From Minisyncoccota bacterium (GTDB lineage Bacteria; Patescibacteriota; Minisyncoccia; UBA6257; 2-01-FULL-56-20): a stretch of 34,125 nt of DNA. The notes under the pieces were generated by a model. The model was not told where the DNA came from and ran no database searches. It worked only from the letters and a program-made list of their open reading frames with translations. The translations under genes were made by a program, and so were the position numbers. How positions within the stretch are numbered: position 1 is the stretch's first letter; each line of letters starts with the position of its first letter. This document shows, piece by piece, positions 16,906 to 24,876 of this stretch. The DNA lies in assembly GCA_025449695.1 (NCBI GenBank), contig JANWIW010000007.1, forward strand, positions 1-34,125, given 5' to 3'.

Positions 16906-17613
16906 TTATTTGAACCTGTCGGGGAACTGCTTCACGATGCCGCTTGAAAGCGCATCAGCCATCATTAATATGTGGTCATAGACCAGATCAAAGGCCCTTA
17001 CGTCGGCGGCGTGATCATTCTTGAGGCGCGCGCTGACCTCATCCACAGTCGTCTGAAGATGCTTCGCCATCATCGCCCTTAGGGTAGACTGCGGCCAGTT
17101 CGGATTGGCGCTGCTCAGGAAATCGGCGATCTCGTTCGCGTTCTGCTTCCACTTCGCATCGGCGTCGTTAAACTTGGCCTGATCGTTCACTTTGGCCGCC
17201 TGGATCAGATCCACCGCTATTGCAATATGTTCCTTGAGGAGCCCGGTGAGCTTGTTGCCCGCCTCCCCGCCGTAATATGCCGCGACCGCAGCCCCGATGT
17301 CCTCCTGGTTCTTCATCAGCCTGGCTGCCGCGGCATCCGCATCCGGCGTACCCGCGATGGCCGCAGCGGCATAGCCGCGCGTCCAGACCACGTGGTCGGT
17401 CCACAGCTCGCGCATATCCTGACGCAAAGCAATCTCCTTGGCGGAAATGCCGGCCGGGGCCAGGTTCGTGTTCTCGCTCCCCGGAACCCGAACGGCGGCG
17501 CTATTTCCTATCGCATACCCGATCACGCCTCCCACAATGAGGGTGACCACCGCCGCGATGATCCCCGGGGAGGAAGCTCCCCGTTTCGTCGAGGAAGAGG
17601 CATGCGGGCTCAT
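16906..17613 (-). CDS. Hypothetical membrane-anchored helical protein
   Basis: Start at MSPHASSSTKRG (17613); N-terminal TM then helical domain with DMRELWTDHVVWTRGYAAAAI. Confidence 0.75.
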   Translation of the reverse strand: MSPHASSSTKRGASSPGIIAAVVTLIVGGVIGYAIGNSAAVRVPGSENTNLAPAGISAKEIALRQDMRELWTDHVVWTRGYAAAAIAGTPDADAAAARLMKNQEDIGAAVAAYYGGEAGNKLTGLLKEHIAIAVDLIQAAKVNDQAKFNDADAKWKQNANEIADFLSSANPNWPQSTLRAMMAKHLQTTVDEVSARLKNDHAADVRAFDLVYDHILMMADALSSGIVKQFPDRFK

Positions 17614-17696
17614 AGGCCTACAGAGTAGCGTATGAACCTCATATTTCGATGAACCCATAAAGCACAGCGGACCGGGGTGGGCCGGTCCGGCTGTAT

Positions 17697-17828
17697 TCAT
17701 GCGTTTTTCCGCCTGCGCTTACGCGGGACGAAGCGGCGATCACGGAGACACATGACGATGAGATCATGCATCAGTCTCCTGCTCATCCGCGGTCCCGCCA
17801 TCTTGCGCCGTCTCGTTCTGTCCGGCAT
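17697..17828 (-). CDS. 43-aa Arg-rich small protein
   Basis: MPDRTRRRKMAGPRMSRRLMHDLIVMCLRDRRFVPRKRRRKNA; strong SD (aaggagggtaaccc-ATG), promoter-like TTGCGG-16-TATAGT. Below the ORF track size cut-off. Confidence 0.6.
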   Translation of the reverse strand: MPDRTRRRKMAGPRMSRRLMHDLIVMCLRDRRFVPRKRRRKNA

Positions 17829-17946
17829 GGGTTACCCTCCTTCTGTCTTCACTATACAAAAGCCTTCCCGCTCCGCAAGCCCGGCATCAAAAATGAACAC
17901 GCGCCAGGGAGGACATCCCCGGCGCGGCAAATCGTGGAGGTAAAGA

Positions 17947-18471
17947 TTACTGGATTACAGCGGCCTGCATCAGGCGGCGGTGCGGACGCGAGGCCCGGCG
18001 GCGGCCGACGAGATCGGTGGCGAGCGCGAGGACCCCCAGAACGGCATGAGCGGCGGCGGGCGGCGCGTCGGTCATGCCGACGATCGTCTCGGCATGAACG
18101 GGAACCTCCGCGGCCACCTCGGCGCGAACCGCGACGACGTTGAGACGCGTGCCACTTCCGAGTGCGATCAGGGGCAATACTGGTCCATCCGTCTTGAAGC
18201 GGAATCCGTCGTAGCCGTCGACAGCCACGTTCGCAGCGCGCTCGACGAACGTCGCATCCGCGATCGCGCCGACGCCGAACTCCTCCTGGATGTTGGCTGG
18301 CAGGCCCATCAACCGGACCTTGTGGCCCTGTCGCAGGCAGGTCGCGCACTCGTCCGTACTGCCGACAACCGAGAACGCGGACACCCGGTACTCGCCGAAG
18401 CGACGCACCTCCAAAGCGTCGCCGATCTTGGCTTCACGTGTTGCAATGGCAAAGAGCGATCCGTCACACAT
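17947..18471 (-). CDS. Hypothetical protein
   Basis: 174-aa ORF with AGGAGG 9 nt upstream of ATG and a terminator-like GC hairpin plus T run downstream. Confidence 0.65.
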   Translation of the reverse strand: MCDGSLFAIATREAKIGDALEVRRFGEYRVSAFSVVGSTDECATCLRQGHKVRLMGLPANIQEEFGVGAIADATFVERAANVAVDGYDGFRFKTDGPVLPLIALGSGTRLNVVAVRAEVAAEVPVHAETIVGMTDAPPAAAHAVLGVLALATDLVGRRRASRPHRRLMQAAVIQ

Positions 18472-18598
18472 ACCGACATACCTCCTAAAGGCGTTAGCGT
18501 CATCTCGCGACGACGTGAAATGAAGATTACACCATCTTTAAGAAGACGCAAGGGATGTCAAAAATGGCAGGCTTTTGTAGTGCGTCATCACTCTCTTC

Positions 18599-18777
18599 TG
18601 TCATCCCGAGTGAAGACGAGGGACCTCCCGGCACTATAAAGTGCAATCATTGGTTCTATGGCGGGGAATACTATTAGTGTCAAAGCCGGCTTAAGAAGCT
18701 CTGCTGATTTCTAAATAGCTCCATAGGTCATATCTTTCCACATCACAAAGGTCCCTCGCCTTCACTCGGGATGACAG
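18599..18777. repeat. Structured intergenic element, family A copy 2 (179 nt)
   Basis: Same terminal inverted repeats as 1606-1784, diverged core. Confidence 0.8.
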
Positions 18778-18791
18778 AGCAGATTCATCGT

Positions 18792-19649
18792 TTAACCGCC
18801 CACCAGCGCCATGAACTTCATGGGGTCTATGGAAATTCCGTTCACCTTCACGGAAAGATGGAGATGGGGCGCCTCCGCGTAGCCGGTATCGCCGGCGAGT
18901 CCCACGAGCTGGCCTCGCTCCACAAGCTCGCCCGGGTTCACTTTGATCTTCGAAAGATGCAGGTAAAGCGTCATGAGCCCAAGGCCGTGGTCCACGACGA
19001 CCATATTGCCGTAGGCGCGGGTGGTCTTGGCATAACGCACGACCCCGCGGTTCATGGAATACACGGGTGTGCCTAGGGAAGCGCGGAAGTCGGTGCCCTT
19101 GTGGGTGATGACGGAACCGACAGTAAGCCGGCTGTAGCCGTACGCGTCGGTCACGACGGGGTTCCGGACCGGGTAGCGGAAGCCTCCCGTCCAGTAAGAC
19201 TTCGTCCCGCTTTTGAGCGCGGCGAGGGCGGCGTTCTCCTGCGCAAGGGCCTTGAGGAGCGCTTGTTCGGCTGCGGTGGTATTCCCGCCGAGCTTTTCGG
19301 GGATGCCCAAAGGCGCCTCAAGCTTGGGGCGCTCGTCCACTCTGACCGCCGCCCGAAGGGACGTGCCGTCTTTCAGGGACACCACGACGTCGTAGGTGCC
19401 CGGCCGCTGGCCGATGTCGGCGGCGATGAAGCCGCCGGGCTTAGAGTCATAGAGAAAGATACCGAACGGCTTGCCGTTCCAGGTAGCCGAGCGCACTGCG
19501 GAAACCGAAGTGAGTCCATGGATCGTGACCAGCGCCGGTTCGCCTTGCATGATGCGCGCGGGCTTCACCTCTACCGAAGGAATCGTGACCGCCGAGACCG
19601 GCGGGGCGAGGAAGAGCACGGCTAGAAAGAAGAACAAAAGCTTGCGCAT
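18792..19649 (-). CDS. M23 family metallopeptidase (secreted)
   Basis: Signal peptide; HKGTDFRASLGTPVYSMNRGVVRYA ... GNMVVVDHGLGLMTLYLHLS ... APHLHLSVKVNG. Confidence 0.93.
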   Translation of the reverse strand: MRKLLFFFLAVLFLAPPVSAVTIPSVEVKPARIMQGEPALVTIHGLTSVSAVRSATWNGKPFGIFLYDSKPGGFIAADIGQRPGTYDVVVSLKDGTSLRAAVRVDERPKLEAPLGIPEKLGGNTTAAEQALLKALAQENAALAALKSGTKSYWTGGFRYPVRNPVVTDAYGYSRLTVGSVITHKGTDFRASLGTPVYSMNRGVVRYAKTTRAYGNMVVVDHGLGLMTLYLHLSKIKVNPGELVERGQLVGLAGDTGYAEAPHLHLSVKVNGISIDPMKFMALVGG

Positions 19650-19745
19650 GGGTACATCTTAAGACGTTCGGCGCAATCGTTCCATACATGCGCAAAAACA
19701 AAACGGCCTCAGGCCGCGTGTGAGTGGAAACTCCGGGATTCCTGC

Positions 19746-20240
19746 TTAATGCGAAAGGAGCTCCAACGCCTCGTCCACACTCATCGCCGGGGCGGACGCC
19801 TCGCCCGAATCCGTCGTGGTGGTGACGGTCGCGGCACCCGTGCCGGCGGCCGGGGCGGGCTTCGAGGGACGGGGCGCTGCGCGGTGCACGCCCATGCCGG
19901 CCAGGGCATGCGTGCCGGCGGTGCCGAAGTCCTGATAATCCAGGCCGGTGAGCTCCAGCTGCATATCGATCGCGTGAGCCTCCGCGCGCAGGCCCTGCGG
20001 GTCCAGGCCCGCCACCTTCTGCACGTACTTCGCTATGGAAAAACCGCCCACCATGAGGACTATGAGTACGACGGTGAGGGCAATGGCCGAGCCGGACTGG
20101 AACGCGCCGATAACGACGTCCCGCCAGGTGAGACGGCGCGGATGGCGCGCGCGGGTCAAAAGATGGGCGCGCAAATGTGCGCGATATTCCGCGCGTGACT
20201 CTATCTTCTTCAGATGGCGCAAAAGGTGTTCTATTTCCAT
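19746..20240 (-). CDS. Single-TM protein, probable anti-sigma partner
   Basis: 10-nt overlap with ECF sigma gene; cytosolic N-terminus, one TM, Ala/Pro/Thr-rich outer region. Confidence 0.6.
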   Translation of the reverse strand: MEIEHLLRHLKKIESRAEYRAHLRAHLLTRARHPRRLTWRDVVIGAFQSGSAIALTVVLIVLMVGGFSIAKYVQKVAGLDPQGLRAEAHAIDMQLELTGLDYQDFGTAGTHALAGMGVHRAAPRPSKPAPAAGTGAATVTTTTDSGEASAPAMSVDEALELLSH

Positions 20241-20818
20241 GGTTGCTCGGTGGTAAGTTCAGGGTCGCCGAGGATCGTGACGGGCTGCCGGAGGTGCTTT
20301 TGCAGTTCGCGCATGGCCCGGTGCTGGAGGAGCTTCACCGCTCCCTCGCTGCGGCCGAGGGCATGGGCGGCCTCCCTCACGGACAGTTCTTCCACGAACC
20401 TCAGGATGATGATGTCTTGATGGTCGGGCTTCAATTTCCGCAACGCCTCGCGCACGTCCGCAAGGAGCATGGAAAGCGCTGCCGCTTCCTCGATGTTCTC
20501 CTCGCTGCGAAACATCTCCCCGTCCATTTCCTCAAGAGGCAAGACATCGCGCCGGCTGCGGTAATGGTCGATCACCGAGTTCCGCGCAATCCGGTAGAGC
20601 CAGCTGCCGAAGGGATGGCCGCGATGGGTATATTCCCGAACATGCTCCCAGGCGGATAGGAATACCTGATGGGTCAGGTCCTCCGACTCCTCTCGCCGCC
20701 CTATCTTCAGGTATATGAAACGGTAGATCTGGGGATGATAGCGGTCGTACAGATCGCCGAACGCCGCAGGGTCACCCTCTACCGCCCGAAGGATCAAATT
20801 ATCTTCCTCTTCCGGCAT
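20231..20818 (-). CDS. ECF-type RNA polymerase sigma factor
   Basis: DLYDRYHPQIYRFIYLKIG, DLTHQVFLSAWEH, SWLYRIARNSVIDHYR, LKPDHQDIIILRFVEELSVREAAHALGRSEGAVK. Start at MPEEED. Confidence 0.93.
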   Translation of the reverse strand: MPEEEDNLILRAVEGDPAAFGDLYDRYHPQIYRFIYLKIGRREESEDLTHQVFLSAWEHVREYTHRGHPFGSWLYRIARNSVIDHYRSRRDVLPLEEMDGEMFRSEENIEEAAALSMLLADVREALRKLKPDHQDIIILRFVEELSVREAAHALGRSEGAVKLLQHRAMRELQKHLRQPVTILGDPELTTEQPWK

Positions 20819-20959
20819 ATATAACGTGGGCGAACATGGTGGGTTACGGTTGCCTAATGCTAGCTCGAAAATGCCCAAAAGTGAAGAAAGCCTTATTTTT
20901 CAAGCACTGCTGAGCTTCGACGCCTTGAAAAAAAGGCCGGGAAGGAGGATAATCGGGAC

Positions 20960-21712
20960 ATGTCAGACTCCTTCCGGAAGTTGACGGCCGCCGCCCTTCT
21001 CTTTGGCCTCCTCGCCGCCGCCACGGCAAGGGCAGCGGATGCACCTTCCACCCTCAATCCCTGTGATTTCAAGCCCCTTTTCGACAAGCTGCACGCCATC
21101 CAATCCAATGGCGACCAGGATTACCTGGAGGCCATCCGGGCCCAGCTCCAGGTCCGCAAGGCCTTGCTCCGGAGCGTCATCGATTGCGCCCTGGAGGATC
21201 TGAAGCATCGCAAGGAAACGCTGAAGACCATCCGCTTCGACGACCCGCGCACCCTGGAGGACATCGCCCGCAGCCTCGATGCGAGCGAGGAGTTCTATGC
21301 GAGGAAGCGGGAGGCAGTGGGCGACCTGGGCATCCGCGGCACCCAGGACCTTGCTCAGGAGCTCGCGAGCTGGCGCGCATCGAACTACGTGCCGCTTATG
21401 GCCCGGGAGGACGCCTTGCTCCTCTGGAGCCAGGACCAGTCCCTCTTCTCCAAGGCGGAGGCACGCTTCGATCAGGTCCGGCCCGTGGTCATGTCGCTGA
21501 AGCTCATCTCGAACGACGGCATCCAAGCCACCTTCAAGGATGCGGAGAAGGCCTTCGCCGAGGCTAAGACCAAAAACGAGGCCGCGAAGGCAGCCATCCA
21601 GAAAGGCGACCCTGCGGCAAACGCCCTGGTGCGGAGATCCCTCGAGCCCCTCTCGGGCATTTATAAGATGTTCCTAGAGCTTTCCGACGAGATCAAGAAG
21701 ATAGTGCCGTAG
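20960..21712 (+). CDS. Secreted helical protein of unknown function
   Basis: Signal peptide (LTAAALLFGLLAAATARA), coiled-coil-like body. Confidence 0.75.
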   Translation: MSDSFRKLTAAALLFGLLAAATARAADAPSTLNPCDFKPLFDKLHAIQSNGDQDYLEAIRAQLQVRKALLRSVIDCALEDLKHRKETLKTIRFDDPRTLEDIARSLDASEEFYARKREAVGDLGIRGTQDLAQELASWRASNYVPLMAREDALLLWSQDQSLFSKAEARFDQVRPVVMSLKLISNDGIQATFKDAEKAFAEAKTKNEAAKAAIQKGDPAANALVRRSLEPLSGIYKMFLELSDEIKKIVP

Positions 21713-21746
21713 TGAGAAGTTGTTAGTTGTTGGTTTATAGCTACAA

Positions 21747-21782
21747 GAAGACCCGCGCCGAACAAAGTCGGCGCGGGTCTTC
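21747..21782. terminator. Bidirectional intrinsic terminator
   Basis: 15-bp perfect stem GAAGACCCGCGCCGA/TCGGCGCGGGTCTTC. Confidence 0.85.
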
Positions 21783-21817
21783 GCTAACAACTGAAAACTA
21801 TGAACTGACAACTGTTC

Positions 21818-22093
21818 TTACTTAACGGCGTCTTTCAAGCCCTTGCCAGCGCGGAACTTCGGCTTCACCGAAGCTGCGATCTGGATGGTCTCGCCAGTCT
21901 TAGGGTTGCGGCCCTGCCGGGCGGCGGACTTCGCCACGCGGAACGTACCGAAACCGGTGATCGCTACATCTTCTCCCCGGCCCATGGTCTTCGTAATGGC
22001 GTCGAAGACCGCTTCCACCGCGCGCTGCGCGGCCGCTTTGGTTTCCATGCCCGCGGTTTTCATTACCGCGTCAACCAATCCGTCTTTGGTCAT
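21818..22093 (-). CDS. HU/IHF family DNA-binding protein
   Basis: GFGTFRVAKSAARQGRNPKTGETIQIAASVKPKFRAGKGLKDAV. Confidence 0.95.
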   Translation of the reverse strand: MTKDGLVDAVMKTAGMETKAAAQRAVEAVFDAITKTMGRGEDVAITGFGTFRVAKSAARQGRNPKTGETIQIAASVKPKFRAGKGLKDAVK

Positions 22094-22466
22094 TTGAGTG
22101 TAGGTTGTAGGTGATAGGTTGTAGGTTACAGCTTGCAGAAAAGGAGCTTTTTAGATCTCATCCTGGAACCTGTAACCTAAAACCTGTAACCTTATAAATC
22201 GACCTTTTTGTGGTTTTAGTATAGCAAAATCAAGGGGAAATCAATAGCAAGCCAGTTTTCAGTTTTTAGTTTCAAGTTTTTAGTATATGAACCTATCTAG
22301 ACAACCCTGTCAATTCAAGCGTGCATGCCGTTCGAAATCTGGATCCCGGATAGCCCTGCTGGCCTTCCGGGATGACAAACGAAAACCAGGCTTTCCGAAT
22401 AGTGCCATGAAGACGCTCTGATCCACTTGGTTCACCCCTTAAAACTAAAAACTGAGAACTGAGAAA

Positions 22467-24698
22467 CTAATAACTGATCCCCAACCTGTCCAGTATGGGC
22501 CGGAGCGCCGGCCAGATGACGAGCCTGGTCACGTCCACGCCCTGAGCCTTGAGGTTCCCAAACTCGGCCCTGGCCCCCTCCAGGTTGCCCGCCTGGTAGT
22601 GCGCGATAGCCAGTTTCAGGGTGATATTGGGAAAGAGCTCCGGGTTCGCCGCAAGCTCTCTTGCCTTGAGGAAGTAGCCGGCGGCGGCGGCGTAGTTTCC
22701 CTGCTTGTCGCCCACCGCCTCCCCCAAGCGCACCGCCTCATCCGAGGTGCGGGGTTCCCGTCCCAGGGCCAAGGCCCTCGCGATCTCGCGCTCGCCGAGG
22801 GACGCGTCCCCGATCTCGTACGCCATGAGGCCGTAGAAGAAGTGTGACTCGCCCGCCTCCGGGTTCAATTCCACGGCCCGCTTCAATGTGGCCAGGGCGC
22901 CGGGCATATCCTGCTGAAGAAGCTGGGTGCGTGCGAGCATGAAGTACACCTCCTGGCGGTTGGGGCTCAAGGCCAGCGCCTTCATCTCTTCGTTCCGCGC
23001 GGCCTCAAGTTCGGCGGGGTCGGATTGCCACAGATAAATGCCGTTGTGGAAATCGGCGAGCGCCAGAAGGAAAGTGTGGTCCATGGGATGGCGCCGTTCC
23101 CCTTCCTGCAATGCCGCGAACGCCTCTGCCTTGCGCGCGGGAAGGTCCGGGAAGAGGACGCCCTGGGCGATTCCCTGAGTCAGGGTCGCGGCGTAATCCT
23201 TCGCGATGTGATCCCTATAGGGAGAACGTGAGGTCAGGGCCTTCTGCCAATGCACCTGGGAGGTATTCGGATCGTTATGCAAGAAGGAATCCAGCGCGAT
23301 GTAATACGAGTGCCCCTGGACCGCAATGGGCGCCGGCAGAAGAAAAACGATCACTACGCCGGTCAGGATGCTCCCGACCCCTGCCCAGGTCCGCCACGCC
23401 GCCGAACGTCTACTTCTCGATTCTCCCTCATTGCCGTTCCTTGCGGCCGCAAACGCCAGTATCAGGAAGAAGAAAAGGTACGAGGCCAACACATCGAACA
23501 GGAACGCGTTCTGGACAGCGTACGCGATGAGGGCCGCACCGAAGAAGGGCCGCCAATCCCCCCGGAAATCGCCCTGCCAGCGGGCACGGACGAGGGTGAC
23601 CCCGGCGGCCGCAAGGAGGGCAAGGTACGCGACGAGACCCACTACTCCGCCCGTCGCGAGATACTCCAGGTAAAGGTTGTGGGGCTTGTCGAACACGGTG
23701 CTGTTCCCCGTCCGCAAGAGATGGGGGTCGTAGTGTTTCTCGAAAGGAACGTAGAAGTTCTCGGGGCCGTAGCCGAGGAGCGGCCGCTCCCGCCACCCTT
23801 CTACTGCGATCTTCCAGGCGATCAGGCGGTCGCCCACGCCAACCTGGGCCAGGCTGAGATCCGTGATACGGGAAACGCCCGGCACTTTGTCCCAGAGCGG
23901 CGCATGCCGGGTCAGGAACAAGGTTCCACCGAGGACCACGAGGCAGGCCAGGACCGCGACGGATGTCCGCCGGACCCTTGTCGAGCCGGTGAAAGCGTAC
24001 CAGAGGACGAGAAAAAGGACGCCGATCGCAAGACCCAGCATGATTGCGATGGTCTGGGAGAACATGATGCCGGATAAAATGAGCAGCAGGCCGAGCCCGG
24101 TCCATGCGCGGGCGCCGCGTTTGCCGTACTCCCGCCAGAGCCACCCCCCGATGAACAGGTGGAAGAGAAGATATATCCCGAGGAAGGCGGGGTTGCCGAA
24201 CGTGCCGCCGGGACGGCCGGGATTCTGCCTGAGGAGAAAATCCATGAGCGGGCCGCGTTCCAGGAGCGCCAGCACGGCCGCAGCGGCGGCCGTCGCATAG
24301 CTCGCCTGCCACACTCTCTTCCATTGGCCCGCATCCAGGACCGATGCGGCGATGAGGAAGAGCGTCCCGAAGTGGAACAGGGCAACCAGGCCGAGCATCC
24401 TGTCCGCCGAGCTCCACATGCTCCGCAAGAAGTCCACGCCCGCAAAGGCCGAGATGAAAAGGCTAATGAAAAACGCCCCGAGCGCGATGAGTAAAAGACG
24501 GGCACGGGGGAGACGCGCGCCGCCGAGGAAAAGCAGCGCCACCCAAAGCCCGGCCATGAGCTCGACCGCGCCCTCGAATACCAGGAGCTTGGGTATCTGG
24601 AAAGGAAAGAGTGAGGCCTGCCAAAAGATGAGCGGGACGGTCACAACCAGGACGAGCAGAAGGGCGTAGATGCCTCGCTTCAGCATGGCAGGCTGCAT
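22467..24698 (-). CDS. O-antigen ligase family protein with TPR repeats
   Basis: Multi-TM; LLGYGPENFYVPFEKHYD and DKPHNLYLEYLATGG motifs; C-terminal TPRs. Start at MQPAMLKRG (24698) suggested by TATCAT 7 nt upstream. Confidence 0.85.
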   Translation of the reverse strand: MQPAMLKRGIYALLLVLVVTVPLIFWQASLFPFQIPKLLVFEGAVELMAGLWVALLFLGGARLPRARLLLIALGAFFISLFISAFAGVDFLRSMWSSADRMLGLVALFHFGTLFLIAASVLDAGQWKRVWQASYATAAAAAVLALLERGPLMDFLLRQNPGRPGGTFGNPAFLGIYLLFHLFIGGWLWREYGKRGARAWTGLGLLLILSGIMFSQTIAIMLGLAIGVLFLVLWYAFTGSTRVRRTSVAVLACLVVLGGTLFLTRHAPLWDKVPGVSRITDLSLAQVGVGDRLIAWKIAVEGWRERPLLGYGPENFYVPFEKHYDPHLLRTGNSTVFDKPHNLYLEYLATGGVVGLVAYLALLAAAGVTLVRARWQGDFRGDWRPFFGAALIAYAVQNAFLFDVLASYLFFFLILAFAAARNGNEGESRSRRSAAWRTWAGVGSILTGVVIVFLLPAPIAVQGHSYYIALDSFLHNDPNTSQVHWQKALTSRSPYRDHIAKDYAATLTQGIAQGVLFPDLPARKAEAFAALQEGERRHPMDHTFLLALADFHNGIYLWQSDPAELEAARNEEMKALALSPNRQEVYFMLARTQLLQQDMPGALATLKRAVELNPEAGESHFFYGLMAYEIGDASLGEREIARALALGREPRTSDEAVRLGEAVGDKQGNYAAAAGYFLKARELAANPELFPNITLKLAIAHYQAGNLEGARAEFGNLKAQGVDVTRLVIWPALRPILDRLGISY

Positions 24699-24726
24699 GA
24701 AGAACATGATAGCAGAGCCGCAAGAA

Positions 24727-24788
24727 GTTGTAATCGTTCTAGCCGTTCCAGGCGGGATACACACTAGAACGCATAGAACGATTACAAC
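24727..24788. repeat. 15-bp perfect inverted repeat
   Basis: GTTGTAATCGTTCTA (24727-24741) / TAGAACGATTACAAC (24774-24788). Confidence 0.85.
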
Positions 24789-24809
24789 GATCGAACGTCC
24801 CTTGAACGC

Positions 24810-24835
24810 GAACACCCCCCTTGCGGGGGGTGTTC
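24810..24835 (-). terminator. Stable hairpin downstream of surface protein gene
   Basis: GAACACCCCCC-ttgc-GGGGGGTGTTC, 11 bp. Confidence 0.65.
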
Positions 24836-24876
24836 GTCGCTATCGTAGCAGCCAGGCTAGACCGTGAGGTCAGGCC

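Noticed and set aside
17980-18639. 219-aa plus-strand ORF
   Set aside because: Opposes the SD-supported 17947-18471 gene and runs into a family A repeat; no start signal seen.
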